This document shows, one piece after another, positions 45,819-58,318 of a stretch of 64,000 nucleotides of DNA (position 1 is the first letter of the stretch; each line of letters starts with the position of its first letter). The notes beneath the pieces were generated by a model, which made no database searches, was not told the DNA's origin, and was given only the letters and a program-made list of their open reading frames with translations. This DNA is from Gibbula magus. Its lineage: Eukaryota > Mollusca > Gastropoda > Trochida > Trochidae. The DNA lies in assembly GCA_936450465.1 (NCBI GenBank), contig OW388289.1, forward strand, positions 74,822,593-74,886,592, written 5' to 3'. Made by a program: the position numbers and the translations under genes.

Positions 45819-47929
45819 TATAGAGTGGCGGAACATTCAGCCTGTATAGAGAGGCGGAACATTCAGCCTGTATAGAGCGGCGGAACATTCAGCCTGTATA
45901 GAGAGGCGGAACATTCAGCCTGTATAGAGAGGCGGAACATTCAGCCTGTATAGAGAGGCGGAACATTCAGCCTGTATAGACAGGCGGAACATTCAGCCTG
46001 TATAGAGAGGCGGAACATTCAGCCTGTATAGAGAGGCGGAACATTCAGCCTGTAAAGAGGGGCGGAACATTCAGCCTGTATAGAGAGGCGGAACATTCAG
46101 CCTGTATAGAGTGGCGGAACATTCAGCCTGTATAGAGAGGCGGAACATTCAGCCTGTATAGAGCGGCGGAACATTCAGCCTGTATAGAGCGGCGGAACAT
46201 TCAGCCTGTATAGAGAGGCGGAACATTCAGCCTGTATAGAGAGGCGGAACATTCAGCCTGTATAGAGCGGCGGAACATTCAGCCTGTATAGAGCGGCGGA
46301 ACATTCAGCCTGTATAGAGAGGCGGAACATTCAGCCTGTATAGAGAGGCGGAACATTCAGCCTGTATAGAGAGGCGGAACATTCAGCCTGTAAAGAGAGG
46401 CGGAACAATCAGCCTGTATAGAGAGGCGGAACATTCAGCCTGTATAGAGAGGCGGAACATTCAGCCTGTATAGAGAGGCGGAACATTCAGCATGTATAGA
46501 GAGGCGGAACATTCAGCCTGTATAGAGAGGCGGAACATTCAGCCTGTATAGAGAGGTGACTTTATTTCAGTACGAAAAACGTGCTACAACGCCTTTAATG
46601 ACAGATATAGAGAGGCGGAACATTCAGCCTGTATAGAGCGGCGGAACATTCAGCCTGTATAGAGCGGCGGAACATTCAGCCTGTATAGAGAGGCGGAACA
46701 TTCAGCCTGTATAGAGAGGCGGAACATTCAGCCTGTATAGAGCGGCGGAACATTCAGCCTGTATAGAGAGGCGGAACATTCAGCCTGTATAGAGAGGCGG
46801 AACATTCAGCCTGTATAGAGAGGCGGAACATTCAGCCTGTATAGAGAGGCGGAACATTCAGCCTGTATAGAGAGGCGGAACATTCAGCCTGTAAAGAGAG
46901 GCGGAACATTCAGCCTGTATAGAGAGGCGGAACATTCAGCCTGTATAGAGAGGCGGAACATTCAGCCTGTATAGAGAGGCGGAACATTCAGCCTGTATAG
47001 AGAGGCGGAACATTCAGCCTGTATAGAGAGGCGGAAAATTCAGCCTGTATAGAGAGGCGGAACATTCAGCCTGTATAGAGAGGCGGAACATTCAGCCTGT
47101 ATAGAGAGGCGGAACATTCAGCCTGTATAGAGAGGCGGAACATTCAGCCTGTAAAGAGAGGCGGAACATTCAGCCTGTAAAGAGAGGCGGAACATTCAGC
47201 CTGTATAGAGAGGCGGAACATTCAGCCTGTATAGAGAGGCGGAACATTCAGCCTGTATAGAGTGGCGGAACATTCAGCCTGTATAGAGAGGCGGAACATT
47301 CAGCCTGTATAGAGAGGCGGAACATTCAGCCTGTAAAGAGAGGCGGAACATTCAGCCTGTATAGAGAGGCGGAACATTCAGCCTGTATAGAGAGGCGGAA
47401 CATTCAGCCTGTATAGAGGGGCGGAACATTCAGCCTGTATAGAGAGGCGGAACATTCAGCCTGTATAGAGAGGCGGAACATTCAACCTGTATAGAGAGGC
47501 GGAACATTCAGCCTGTATAGAGAGGCGGAACATTCAGCCTGTATATAGCGGCGGAACATTCAGCCTGTATAGAGAGGCGGAACATTCAGCCTGTATAGAG
47601 AGGCGGAACATTCAGCCTGTATAGAGAGGCGGAACATTCAGCCTGTATAGAGAGGCGGAACATTCAGCCTGTATAGAGAGGCGGAACATTCAGCCTGTAT
47701 AGAGAGGCGGAACATTCAGCCTGTAAAGATAGGCGGAACATTCAGCCTGTATAGAGAGGCGGAACATTCAGCCTGTATAGAGCGGCGGAACATTCAGCCT
47801 GTATAGAGCGGCGGAACATTCAGCCTGTATAGAGAGGCGGAACATTCAGCCTGTATAGAGAGGCGGAACATTCAGCCTGTATAGAGAAGGGGAACATTCA
47901 GCCTGTATAGAGAGGCGGAACATTCAGCC
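45819..47929. repeat. 26-bp minisatellite, about 79 copies, interrupted once
   Basis: Unit TATAGAGAGGCGGAACATTC AGCCTG, with recurrent variants GAGCGG, GAGTGG and TAAAGAG. It is highly homogeneous, so recently expanded. The only interruption is 54 bp at 46553-46606, identical to the left flank at 45711-45764; the repeat restarts immediately afterwards. Located in the long intron of the cystine-knot gene if the exon 1 proposal is right. Confidence 0.97.
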
Positions 47930-50052
47930 ATAGTGATCGAGGACTGCTGATACTCATCATACAGGATCAGTGAGGCAGAACGGGTTTAGTGGGTCATTAT
48001 CGGATCAAATCCAATACTGGATTAGTGGGTCATTATCATATTAATTGGTCAATAAAAGGCTAGACATTTCGTTAAGCATTCGAGTTTATGTTTTTGGAAA
48101 TGAACGATGTCAAAGTGTCATTCAAACTCTTCTATCATACTATCTGCAAGTCAGAGTACAAAATTCTTGTACTTTTTTCGGGAGTCATACAACAATCGCC
48201 ATCACTGTACAATCAGCTTATCATTAGGCGACTGTCACTTGTTGCAGATAGTGTGAAACCAAATATAACAATGTCACATTTATAAATATATGGCTCTTAA
48301 AGAAAACTAAAACAACAAAAATCAATTTAATGAAATATCGTAGGGTTAAATAACCTGTCCGTAGTAGCGAATTGCCGCTTCATTGACAAATCTACATTCA
48401 GTATCCTCGTATACTCACTGATTTTTCTGTATTATCGATATTACTAATTTGTTTTAAAGTTCGACGTCCAGAGTCGACCCTCTTCCAACACTAAAATAGA
48501 CATACCAATCCTTCTGTACGAGACAGAGTACGTCAAATTGTTTGAAATTAGTATAAACGTGATTGTTTCAGTTGTGTTGTTAGCCTCCAAGTAAAACGCC
48601 TTTCATTAGGATGAAACTCAAGCCAAGGATGCGTAATAAAACGGTGCTAAAATAGAGAAGCCACTCCTTCTAGAGTTAGGAGATACTGTTTCAAGACAAA
48701 CTTATATGTACATAAATAGAAGACTATTAAAGAATATGAACTATAGACTAGATACGTAGTTATTAATGGGTCATTAACGAATATAGGAGCACATTTATAC
48801 GGGCTTGATTGGATGGCTTGAACAGAGTAATATGTCCATGTAGGCATGTACAATAAGTTATATACTTCAATGCTTCTTAGCTTTAATGTAAGACTATTCA
48901 TGTATATGTGCAATCATGACTCTACATGACTATACTTCCATAATATTTATGAACATCACTATGACGTATACTGTGACGAAAACAACAGTATTTCCCCACT
49001 GGTTCAGTGTACCTCTCACTGCTACATTTCGTCTTCACTGACCCAGTAAACTTATGTGTGTAGCTCTGATACTGCAGTTCCATCTTCGTGTTCACCTGAG
49101 AACAAAGCTCGTAACAATAATGTAAAATTTACCACCTCATTAGCGTCATTATCTGTCACTTTCATGTTAGACTGACGCAGTTTAACTCCATTATATCTTT
49201 GTTAACAGTTCGAGTAGGAGGATTCTTCTATATTGGAAACAATAAAGATATATGATACCGTAAAACGACACTCGCAAAGAAATGACGATCGGTCAGGTTC
49301 ATGGTTTCATTCAAGTTCATATCTCTTATATAGTTCATATAGCTGTTATTGCGGTATTGTTTTGATGCCAATTTCGTGTATGGCATGGGCTTCATATGCG
49401 TGCGTTGTCCAAAACAATATAGTTCGCGAGATAAAATATTAATTTAGTTGATTAGATAAATCTTTACAACGTATTAGTATTTGGCAATGGTCTAAGTAAG
49501 TTAGATCTTTCGGGCCTTTTTGTCTACGCGCTCGCGGTCTAACTAACCATTTCAACGATTAGACAACAGACCCTCATGGTCTAACTATTACATCGATTAA
49601 CTATTCTGAATTCTTTGCAAACATATTACGCAATAGACGTATTCATTTGGGTAGCGTTTTAAACCTTCGATCGCCTATTGTAAATAGCGAGACATATACG
49701 TGAAGGTGGTATATTACAGTGTATTAATAGTATTACGCATTATTGCAGCAATACCTTACTGCATACAACTTCTTCCGCAAAGTGTAACTTGTCTTGCTTC
49801 ATCTGAACAGCATAATGAGCGCTGCTTCGCTAGTACAGTAAAGCTAACGAAATACTGCAATACTTAAAAATAGCCAGCAATTGCAACTGACACCAGTTTT
49901 ATTTTCATGAAAAACGGGATTGGCAACCAAGCAAAAATTTGCTCATATACCAATACCGCTCCCTGACATATACAATTTCGTAAACAGTGACGTACACGCG
50001 GACAGCAACAGTTGCTGTTGCAAGACAGATACATTATACTAAAATTGTGAAA
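47930..50052. other. Gene-free stretch
   Basis: GGGTTTAGTGGGTCATTATC and GGATTAGTGGGTCATTATC near 47983-48034 are a short direct repeat. Nothing else recognised; open frames are short and featureless. Confidence 0.45.
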
Positions 50053-50537
50053 AAAGAGCCACTGGCTCTGTAGCTCATCAGGCTTTATATAGGCTACATA
50101 AACTAATTCAAAATGTCAACTTCTAGGTCGGAGGAAGCACTTTAAATGGAGAAGATGAAATAGGTTTAAAGGTCCTTACCCCTCTTACCTATCTTTGAGG
50201 CCAGAGATAAAATCCCCTACAAATAAAGACACACGTGAAGATTTAATTCATCACTGTTATTTATTACCCCCCTTTGAAGAGCCATAAAATCTCAAAATGA
50301 AAATAGCTTTTCAGGTCATGACTTCTGTGACCTATATTTGGGGTCACAGGATCACGAAATCTACAATTTGAATCCCATTGGGCCAAGGAGTCTGTACATG
50401 AAATTTCAAGTCTCTAGGGTCAGTAGTTCTTGAGAAGAAGATGAAAAAAGGTTTTAAGGTCATGGTCTCTGTGACCTTTATTTGGGGTCGCAGGGTCACG
50501 AAATCTACAATTTAGAATCCCCATTGGCCAAGGAGTC
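50053..50537 (+). repeat. Truncated copy of the 145-bp-core HINE-like element
   Basis: Starts AAGAGCCACTGGCTCTGTAG CTCATCAGG and contains two or more core units (TATTTGGGGTCACAGG near 50334, TATTTGGGGTCGCAGG near 50479). It ends abruptly at TCTGTACACAACG, where a reversed MITE begins. Confidence 0.75.
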
Positions 50538-50735
50538 TGTACACAACGCAGTTACTTGTCCGGTTTTCGATCAGAAATCGATACTTTTACCTTTATATCA
50601 TTCGTATGCTGAGTCGACTAAGTTGAAAATGAAATTTTCGGCAACTATCAGTAGTTCTCGATAACATAACACAATTCATAACGTTTAGCATATGTGACCC
50701 CAAACAACACAATGGATGTACCTTAAAGAGATTGA
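50538..50735 (-). mobile_element. TTAAAGGTAC-ended MITE, partial reversed copy
   Basis: Reads backwards relative to 14683: TTTTCGATCAGAAATCGATA, ACACAATTCATAACGTT, GACCCCAAACAACACA and finally GGATGTACCTTAAAG. About 200 bp of the left half of the element. Confidence 0.7.
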
Positions 50736-51289
50736 AAAATAACGATTTAAAACGTGTTTCTCAGAAATATGAACAGATAATATCTTGAAATTTCAAATTA
50801 AGTTGAATTGACTTTTGGAGACATGGCGCCACTCTATAATTTCAGCTTGTACCTTTTTTTCGCTTGTGGATTGAACTATCTTTTATTTTGTATGGTAACA
50901 TTTCCCTTGCCCTATGATTAAGAAATCGTACTCATTGCAACATTGCAACCAAACGGTTCAACACCACCTCTTTACAACATATACAATTGGCGATCCTAAA
51001 TGGGGTTGGCCGAAACAATGGTTGGACAATAACAGGGATTAACTTATCCATCGTTTATGCAATCTTATCAACCCACTAGCCATATAACGTGATACTTGAA
51101 ACGACCTTTCTAAACCGTATAAAAATTGTAAGTCCCCCGAGGAGGGTTTACATTGACAGTTGTAAACCCTGTTAGAAGGAATTAAAATGATTGTAAACCC
51201 TCATATATTTGCTAAGATGACGGTTTCAAAAGTAAAAGACTAATTTCGATTTTTTTCTTAAATTTACGACAGAATATGAACAGCAAGTG
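50736..51289. other. Gene-free stretch
   Basis: Nothing recognised. Confidence 0.45.
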
Positions 51290-51375
51290 TTTTGAAGAAA
51301 GTGCGTCTCGAACCCGCATCCACTATCACCTGTAGTAGGTGAGCTAGCGCTTTAGTCTACTGCGCCAAGGAGGCA
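51290..51375 (-). repeat. tRNA-like sequence, degenerate
   Basis: On the minus strand: TTGGCGCAGTAGACTAAAGC (D arm and A box, GCGC/GCGC stem), an anticodon-like stem TCACC/GGTGA around TACTACA, and GCGGGTTCGAGACGC (B box). The acceptor ends do not pair, the residue before the anticodon is A instead of T, and the T stem is imperfect. So it is a tRNA pseudogene or SINE head. Confidence 0.45.
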
Positions 51376-53061
51376 GATAAGATTCGACGGTACAAAAACA
51401 ATTCATACAGCGCGGCTGTTAACAGGATGATTTCCGCTTCAAATAAGGATTTTATGAACGACTCTATTTACCAGGGATCCTCAATATAACGCGATAACAA
51501 TTAAAAAGCCTGTTTTACACTTGAAAACGGTTGATAATATGGAGAAACCATTCTACCTCGGATATGGTAAGGTTGTAGACCCTTTTAGTATATTTGTTAA
51601 GTCTTATAAGTAGGAACCTAATCATTCATTGAAAGTATACTATTATCACTATATTCCCTATCTTCTAGTTTGCACAATTTTACAATGAGCCGTCGGAACA
51701 TAAATCAACTTGTCAGGGAGGTGCACTTTTCCAAGACCTCGAACATGTTCTTCAGAATTGAAGTAACAGTTAGTTAACACATATATTCATAAGTGACAAT
51801 TAAATATATATGATACCAAATAACCACTGATAATGTCGTGAAGCCAGTAATTGTCACAAAGTTAATAGTTTTTCATACTTTATCGGCATATTGTAAGTAA
51901 CGGGTGCATATAGAATTGTAGAAACAATGCATGTTGCTCCGATTAGGGTTCATCCTCTTTTATCATAAAGCATTCAGTATTATAAGTACAAAAACGTCTG
52001 TATGTCAACGTATGAAATTTTCTAATGCGTCACAGAAAATTGGTGATTACAAAATTCATGTAACGGACAATTGTTCATTGGCACAGATTATTTCAAATCA
52101 CTAAATGAAAGTTAATTGGCTTGATCCGTGCAGTTTGATCTACAAATTGGATAAAGATGTTTCCCTGAACCTGTTTCTGGAAGCAAAAGCTTTTCGTCAT
52201 TGGAAAATCTCGTGGCATTGATGCTGCTATTTTAATGAATTTTTACTACATCAGAAATTGTCTTTCTATAATTTAGCCTCCAACAGTTTGTTAATCGTAT
52301 TAAACGTCTTTAAGTTGGCCGCGACCGGAAATAGCAGCCCGACCTTGTAGCTGTATAGATAATGACAAACTCTTCCAATTGAGCTACATCACCAGTAGCC
52401 TCATATTACAACACCTCTGTAACTTACTTGTTCTTTAATATGTAAAATGTATTACTTGCCCGTGTACGATACTGCAGTGTAATCATTAACTCGTTTAATA
52501 AAAATGGTATTAAATAGAATGTCGTTTAGTATCCTCTATGTATTTGATAGGTGAGAATGAAAAGGCTACGTGACCGTGGAACATTATTTAATTAGCATCT
52601 ACAACTATCTATCAATTACAAATTTAAAACACATTTTAAGTTCATTATATGCACAACAGCAGAAAGGTCACTCTGTTATATGAATAATATATGTTCATAT
52701 AGTTTCAAACTTCAAAATAATATGTGATATTCACATTACTTATCCATAAAATACCCAACTAACTTCAATCAAAGAACTAAAATTTTAATTTCATCAAATA
52801 CAGAATCAGGTTTTATCCTATATCAACTCCTACACTAGGTGTAAATTCACATCGTTTTATCTTACTTGTCAGAATCATGACTCGGCTCTATTACCATACA
52901 TGCCAAAATTACACACTGAAGTAATATCTTAATCACCGTAACCATTACACACTTGAATAAATATAGTAAACGTTGTTCAATTTGACTTTTAGTCACTATC
53001 ACACGCAGAAGTTTTAACGGAATTATAATCACCAGCATCGCACAACGAAGTTCTATCTTAC
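51376..53061. other. Probable intron of the cystine-knot gene
   Basis: AT-rich, no exon or full repeat recognised. Confidence 0.4.
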
Positions 53062-53079
53062 CTCATTGTTCCCAAACAT
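53062..53079 (-). CDS. Proposed coding exon 1 of the cystine-knot factor
   Basis: ATG TTT GGG AAC AAT GAG followed by the donor GTAAGA, phase 0. Spliced to the acceptor at 43431 it gives MFGNNEILVCAAVIVIGAVA, a well-formed signal peptide that neither exon has alone. The start has A at -3 (GAAAAGATG). The minus-strand TATATAAGG at 53152-53160 lies about 75 bases upstream, so a start of transcription about 30 bases below it would leave a 5' UTR of roughly 45 bases. An in-frame ATG at 53139 would add 20 residues with a second hydrophobic stretch; it is probably above the transcription start. The 9.6-kb intron is long but not unusual here. Inferred, not proven. Confidence 0.45.
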
Positions 53080-53151
53080 CTTTTCGGCAGGGACAAACGA
53101 TGCCGCTAGCAGAATGCTCCAGCATGACAGGTAAGTCATACCTTACAAACC

Positions 53152-53160
53152 TTATATACG
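53152..53160 (-). promoter_or_regulatory. Candidate TATA box of the cystine-knot gene
   Basis: TATATAAGG on the minus strand, about 75 bases before the proposed ATG at 53079. Upstream on the same strand are GGGCGGG (about 53195-53203) and CCCAATGAAAGG (about 53245-53256), reminiscent of GC and CCAAT boxes. Position and spacing fit a core promoter; sequence alone cannot prove use. Confidence 0.4.
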
Positions 53161-55498
53161 ATGGTCATACAAACATCCCTGCAACTTGATAACAGTTCCC
53201 GCCCACACTCCATACACCATCGCCAAACGTCCAAACCCAACCTTTCATTGGGTTACAATAGAAAACTCTTAACGACATTTGAAATCATGTTGTCATATCC
53301 AGTTACCAAGATAAATATAAAGAATAAGTCGCAAATCAAAGAATCCTTTGTGATAAAAACGACTCAAGTCTTTGTAGCATATACAATTCTGATCAATTTT
53401 ACTTATATTGTGCTTACGTAAGCGTTTGATACTTAAAAGATTGATGGTCCAGGCATTTTTGACAGTTACATTAAAGATTTAAGAGACACAAGAAACGTCT
53501 CCCTTAACGAACGAGATAAGTTTATAATTCATAATGTCAGCAAAATAATCGCATACTTTAAAGGGACAGTCGATGAAATGTATTTGAAAGATAATTTCAC
53601 CAATCGTAAAACACCCATCTCTCTTCGGAAAATATAGTTAAACATGAGTGCACATGGCTCAGTAAAGCCAATGGGGATCGTATTTGTCATTCGAAATAAT
53701 AAAATGTGTTCACAATATAATGGCCGCCATGCAATTTTTGCTTTATACGCAACACCTTTGTTACTACTACGGATAATTGGTTTGTGTAATAGGATGTTTT
53801 ACCCTCTAAAGTAAATTTAATTGGCACAAACTATCATTTGATAAGATAATTTGGAAAAATATGTTTTTGCAAAAAACGTGCTACTGCCTCTTTAACTTAT
53901 GTATTTCTATAAGGTATTCATAATAGATGTACGCCGGTTTATGTAACGACACTTGATTGAAGCACGCTCCCCTTACAGGACCTGACGCTTTCAAGACGGT
54001 TTGTGCATGTGTTCTTTGGAAAGGAACATTTAGTGTTTTTCAAATTATTTTATTTGTCTTCCATACGTCCCAATATACTATATATACTGGTTTTAGTTAA
54101 AATAATTTCACTTGACTTACATAATCACCCTCGATTTCCAATATGTGATAAATACTTGCTTCCAATGAAGTCTACCAGCGGTCTCGTGCATGTGGAGGAA
54201 CTGAAACTACACGTCCCATTCACATGCACGGTAGTTAGATGACCTTTAAAACACTACAACCTTGTCTTGTTGTTTTAATAGATAAATTTCCAAAATATAA
54301 GTTTCACCAAATTGACTCGCACCAACGGGGTGCATTCACCGGTATTTAATCAGAAATCACTTTTATAACCTTTATATTGTCACTATACATGTACTGGATT
54401 CACTAGCAATTAAACGGTCGGAAAGTGTCCCTATTTTTTCAATTCATTATTTGACATCATTTATAAAATTTCACTTATTTGATTCCAAGAACACACTGAA
54501 TGTCAAAATAACCGCGCGTACATATAACAATGTCTGAAAACACAACATCCTCCATCTCATGTCCTATACACTGTAGATAAATAATGTACCATCCAAATAA
54601 AAGTTAAAATGTATGGTAAGTTTATGAAGGAGTATTATAAAGCTTGTAAACATACGTTTCCAATTTATATGATAATGATTATTACAGTCAAGGTTTCGGT
54701 CCAAAATGAATCAACACATCAATATGTCAGTGAAGGAAGAATAATTAAGAAGCATTAAACTATCTAAGAAAATAGCGAAACATCTGATAATTGGCTGCGA
54801 ACTATAAAAGTATATTGAATTAATAAGATGGAATATACTTCTGAAATTGAGGGATTGTTGTTTTATCCAATCACAATGCGTATCACTGATGTATTGATGT
54901 ATTGATAACATATATTCAAAGTTTCAATGGAATGGATCCTAAACTGTGGATTGCGTTTACGTTACAAGACAGCATATCTTTCACGATTTTTCAAGGGCCA
55001 TAACTCTGACAAAAATTCACCAGCTTATCCCGGACTTACCTAAAAAGGACTTAGTATCTCCTACGTAGAAGATAATATTCTATAAAGCCTGGACCACTTT
55101 ATCACATCTGACGTTTTTTTACAATTGTATTAAACGCATTTATACGTGTATTGTATACGTCAACACTTATTTATATGATATGATATATACATATATCATA
55201 GTATATATTATCGTTAAAAAGTTTTAAGTACTTTATATATTGGTATTCTAGATTCTAGAGTTGATTTATCTATCATGTGATATGCAATCCAGTACAGTTT
55301 TAAACTGAACGATTATATCTAATAAACTCATATTAATTTAATAGTTCAGGGTAGATCTCTACATTGTTGCAAAACATGATGTGATTGGGGTTTCCCTATT
55401 TATGTTTTTAGAACATCACTATTAAATAATTCAAGTTCATTTCCGTGAAATAAAAATCCTCGGTCATTGCCAATACAAGCGACGTAATTTTATACGGA
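53161..55498. other. Gene-free AT-rich stretch with repeat traces
   Basis: AAAAAACGTGCTACTGCCTC TTTAA near 53875 belongs to the dispersed family of 20405 and 45735. TATTTAATCAGAAATCACTTTTA at about 54341 weakly resembles the TTAAAGGTAC MITE in reverse. No gene seen. Confidence 0.4.
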
Positions 55499-55650
55499 TA
55501 TTTGACATTTCTCGTCGAATACCATGTTTATCTCATCGAGTGAAGTAGAAAAGCATATTTTCACGAGCGGCGTAGCCACGAGTGTAAATATACTGTTTCT
55601 ACTTCACGAGATGAGATATGCATGGTATTCGACGTGAAATGTAAATTGTT
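55499..55650. repeat. 150-bp foldback repeat
   Basis: Arms of about 65 bp: GACATTTCTCGTCGAATACC ATG...TCTCATC...GTGAAGTAGAAA against TTTCTACTTCAC...GATGAGA...CATGGTATTCGACGTGAAATG, with several mismatches, around CACGAGCGGCGTAGCCACGAG. Probably a MITE. Confidence 0.8.
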
Positions 55651-57013
55651 CTATTTATTATAATTAACAATTTATGTATCGTTCGAAAATGACGTTATGA
55701 CAATGAGAGAAGCATCCATGCTCCCCTTGCTTTATCCAAGGTCGTCTTATGACGTCATCCAATTGTTATGATGACGTCATGCGATCGAAAGTGTTCTTTC
55801 ACGCAGTAGAATATAATGTTATGTCACTATAGATTGTTCCAGGGGTGATATAGCGGAGAGTAACGGAGCATATGTAAAATCCTGGGTAACCGAGGATGTA
55901 CAGAACAGAGCTATGGGTTTCTTCCTCGGCCTTCTACACAGTCAGTGAAAATACGAGTTGCCCGAGTGTGAAACCCATAGGTTTGTTTGAGAAAGAAAGC
56001 ATTTCGGCAGAAGGAAATTGGTGAGGGTCAAAGGGGAGGTTTTGTTCTAATGTATGAACCGAACCTATATTCAAGATGTAATTTAATATTTTGAAATCCT
56101 CAGGGACTCAATGGTATATACTATCGTCGTATTGAGATCTGTTGCGAGGAGATGACAGCGATCTGACCCTTCTACACGCCTGCAACGCATGCCGTCACGG
56201 GAGCTGCACGCACTACCCGTCTCATGTATAACGGGCTTCATACTGACAATCAATCAATCTTTATTTACCCACAAACCTCCAACGGTGGTACAAGAGCAGA
56301 AAACAAAAAATAACATAATATACAGTTATACATACAAACAATTATCTCTGATATCGTGATCCTTCGTAGCGCAGTTAATATGACTGTTGATTTGGCAAGC
56401 GAAGGATAGACACCAGGCATGATCACTAGATATTGTGAGTTTTGAATGTTGCGGTATCATAAATAGCATACATTAGGAGAAATATGTCATATAATCATAA
56501 GTATTATAAAAAATCAATGAATTTAATAGCCATTCAAACCACATTTAGCCCGGGAATTTTCTTCGGTAAACTAGGAAGTTAAGTCGGTAAAAGAAGACCC
56601 TGGTGAGACAATAGAGTGACGTCACTAGAGGTTTACAAGTAATAGATAACACCTGAATGCGATGGCTTTCTAGCAAAGAGAGACCTTTGTCATAGGGAAG
56701 ACCCGAGGGCACCACTTCAGATGGTCCAAGTAAAATAAAACGCACATAAAATATCATGGAAGTTCTCCGACAGCAGAATACTGACCAACAATCAACCTTT
56801 CTAAGTCACCAATCCTTGGGCTACAAAGCGAAGGGATGCAGGTTCGAATCCCGCATTGTGTGCTATGAAAATTTTAAACTTGGCAATTTTGTGGATTGAT
56901 TACCTTACTAAATGGGACTTAGAATTTCTTGGGTGCAAATAATTGTACCTGGAGGACCTTATACTGGATAATAACCCTCTTGGCAGGAGAAGGCGAATAT
57001 TTCATGGATGATT
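55651..57013. other. Gene-free stretch with a tRNA-like fragment
   Basis: At about 56818-56868, GGGCTACAAAGCGAAGGG and GCAGGTTCGAATCCCGC resemble the T-arm side of the SINE block at 28570. TGACGTCAT words cluster near 55690-55780. No gene seen. Confidence 0.4.
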
Positions 57014-57190
57014 AACTTCTTTATTAACAATGGCGACGTTTCGGTATAGATCCTTATACCGTTATCAAACATATGGAAGAGATGATAAAACAGAGGAATA
57101 TCTGTTTTATCATCTCTCCCATATGCTTGATAACGGTATAAGGATCTACTTCTAAAATCTACTTCTTACACCAACTTCTAGAATGCCTCT
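57014..57190. mobile_element. Head-to-head pair of Penelope-like end modules (foldback)
   Basis: Arms of about 45 bp at 57049-57094 and 57101-57145 (GATCCTTATACCGTTATCAA and its inverse). On the minus strand the left part reads GATAACGGTATA, loop, TATACCGAAACGT, then AATAAAGAAGTT: the same order as the module at 41131 (GATGAAGGAG, CTCCGAAACGT, ATTAAAGAAGTT). On the plus strand the right part continues CTTCTTACACCAACTTCTAG AATGCC, comparable to TTCTTATGTATACCACTTCT AAATGCC at 41215. Confidence 0.5.
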
Positions 57191-57336
57191 CAAACAGCCC
57201 TCTTGGAAGGTTATTATTCTGTTCAAGGTCCTCCCAGCCCTCCCAGTATAAGGCCTTCTCAATGAGAATCGTAAAACCCTAGTTCCTTTCATGGGGAAGT
57301 TCTCCCGGAGAAACAACTGAATTCAAAGACTGTTAA

Positions 57337-58318
57337 ATGGGCATTGAGGTATATAAGCTCCTCTATGTGCGACTCCGAAACATTAATCCTGAAAGACGTA
57401 AACGAAATCAAGTATATAGGATCATCAACAAGTTCAACCAGCTGGGAATGGGACAATCTACATCCCTAAATCTCAAGTACCATGGGAGATACGTTTCTAG
57501 TATGATAGAAGATGCCGTTTTTAACCAGTTTTTAACAAGATGGGAACAGGAAATAACCAACACCAATCGAGGACAAGGAAACAGGGGATCAAGTTACGCA
57601 CGTATTGTACTTTTAAGAACACTTATGAAACTGAACCCTATGTAAAACGTGTCATTAATAGAAGCCAAAGAAGCGCCATGTCAAGGTTCAGATGTGGAGT
57701 AGCCCCCTTGAAAATTGAGACTGGACGGTACACGAGCACGCCGGTAGAAGAAGGGACATGCCCTGTATGTAGAGGCGCCACTGAAGACGAGACACATGTC
57801 CTCCTACACTGTCCACTATATGAAGGTGAAAGACGTGACCTGTACGCACAGTGTGCCCTAGAGTGTCCTTACTTCTTTGATTTTAGCGATATACAGAAAG
57901 TGGGTTTTATTCTCTCCTCACCTGAATTGATTTTAATTAGTGCCAAGACCTGCACAGCTTTTTTAACTACTCGTACTGCCTATTTATATCATAGTTAAGT
58001 ATTTTACCATTTACACATATGTATATATTTTATGGATTTATTGTCTTTTATATATTACATTTTAATTGTACTGCACACTCAGGATGTATCTTATTTATAA
58101 CACTTACTTGTACACTATTTTCTTACCTGGTTTATGTGATTCGATTTATATTGCAATTTTATGTTTACTTTTAATTGTCATTTAACTGTATATAGTCTCT
58201 CATAACCCATTTTTGGGTGGCTCGCATACTTTTATGTACATTGTGTACATATTGTATCTGTATTTTATCGATCGCGAGGCGAGACTTTAATAAAATATCT
58301 GTCTGTCTGTCTGTCTAT
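57337..58318 (+). pseudogene. 3' end of a non-LTR retrotransposon (LINE)
   Basis: The two overlapping frames are one protein broken by a frameshift near 57590: ...FNQFLTRWEQEITN... passes to KLRTYCTFKNTYETEPYV. Then come RSAMSRFRCGVAPLKIETGR and a C-terminal zinc knuckle, CPVCRGATEDETHVLLHC. That is the region after the reverse transcriptase in LINE ORF2 proteins; the endonuclease and RT are absent, so the copy is 5'-truncated. The 3' UTR contains TTTAATAAAATA and finishes in a (TCTG)n tail at about 58298-58316, typical of LINE ends. Inactive. Confidence 0.85.

Noticed and set aside
51290..51375. Functional tRNA with a CTA (amber-reading) anticodon
   Set aside because: Acceptor stem does not pair, T stem is imperfect and the base before the anticodon is not T; best read as a SINE head or tRNA pseudogene.
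53080..53139. Upstream in-frame ATG (MTYLSCWSILL...) as the start of the cystine-knot protein
   Set aside because: It would place two hydrophobic segments in tandem and lies only 13 bases below the TATA box, probably above the transcription start; the ATG at 53079 gives a clean signal peptide. Not fully excluded.
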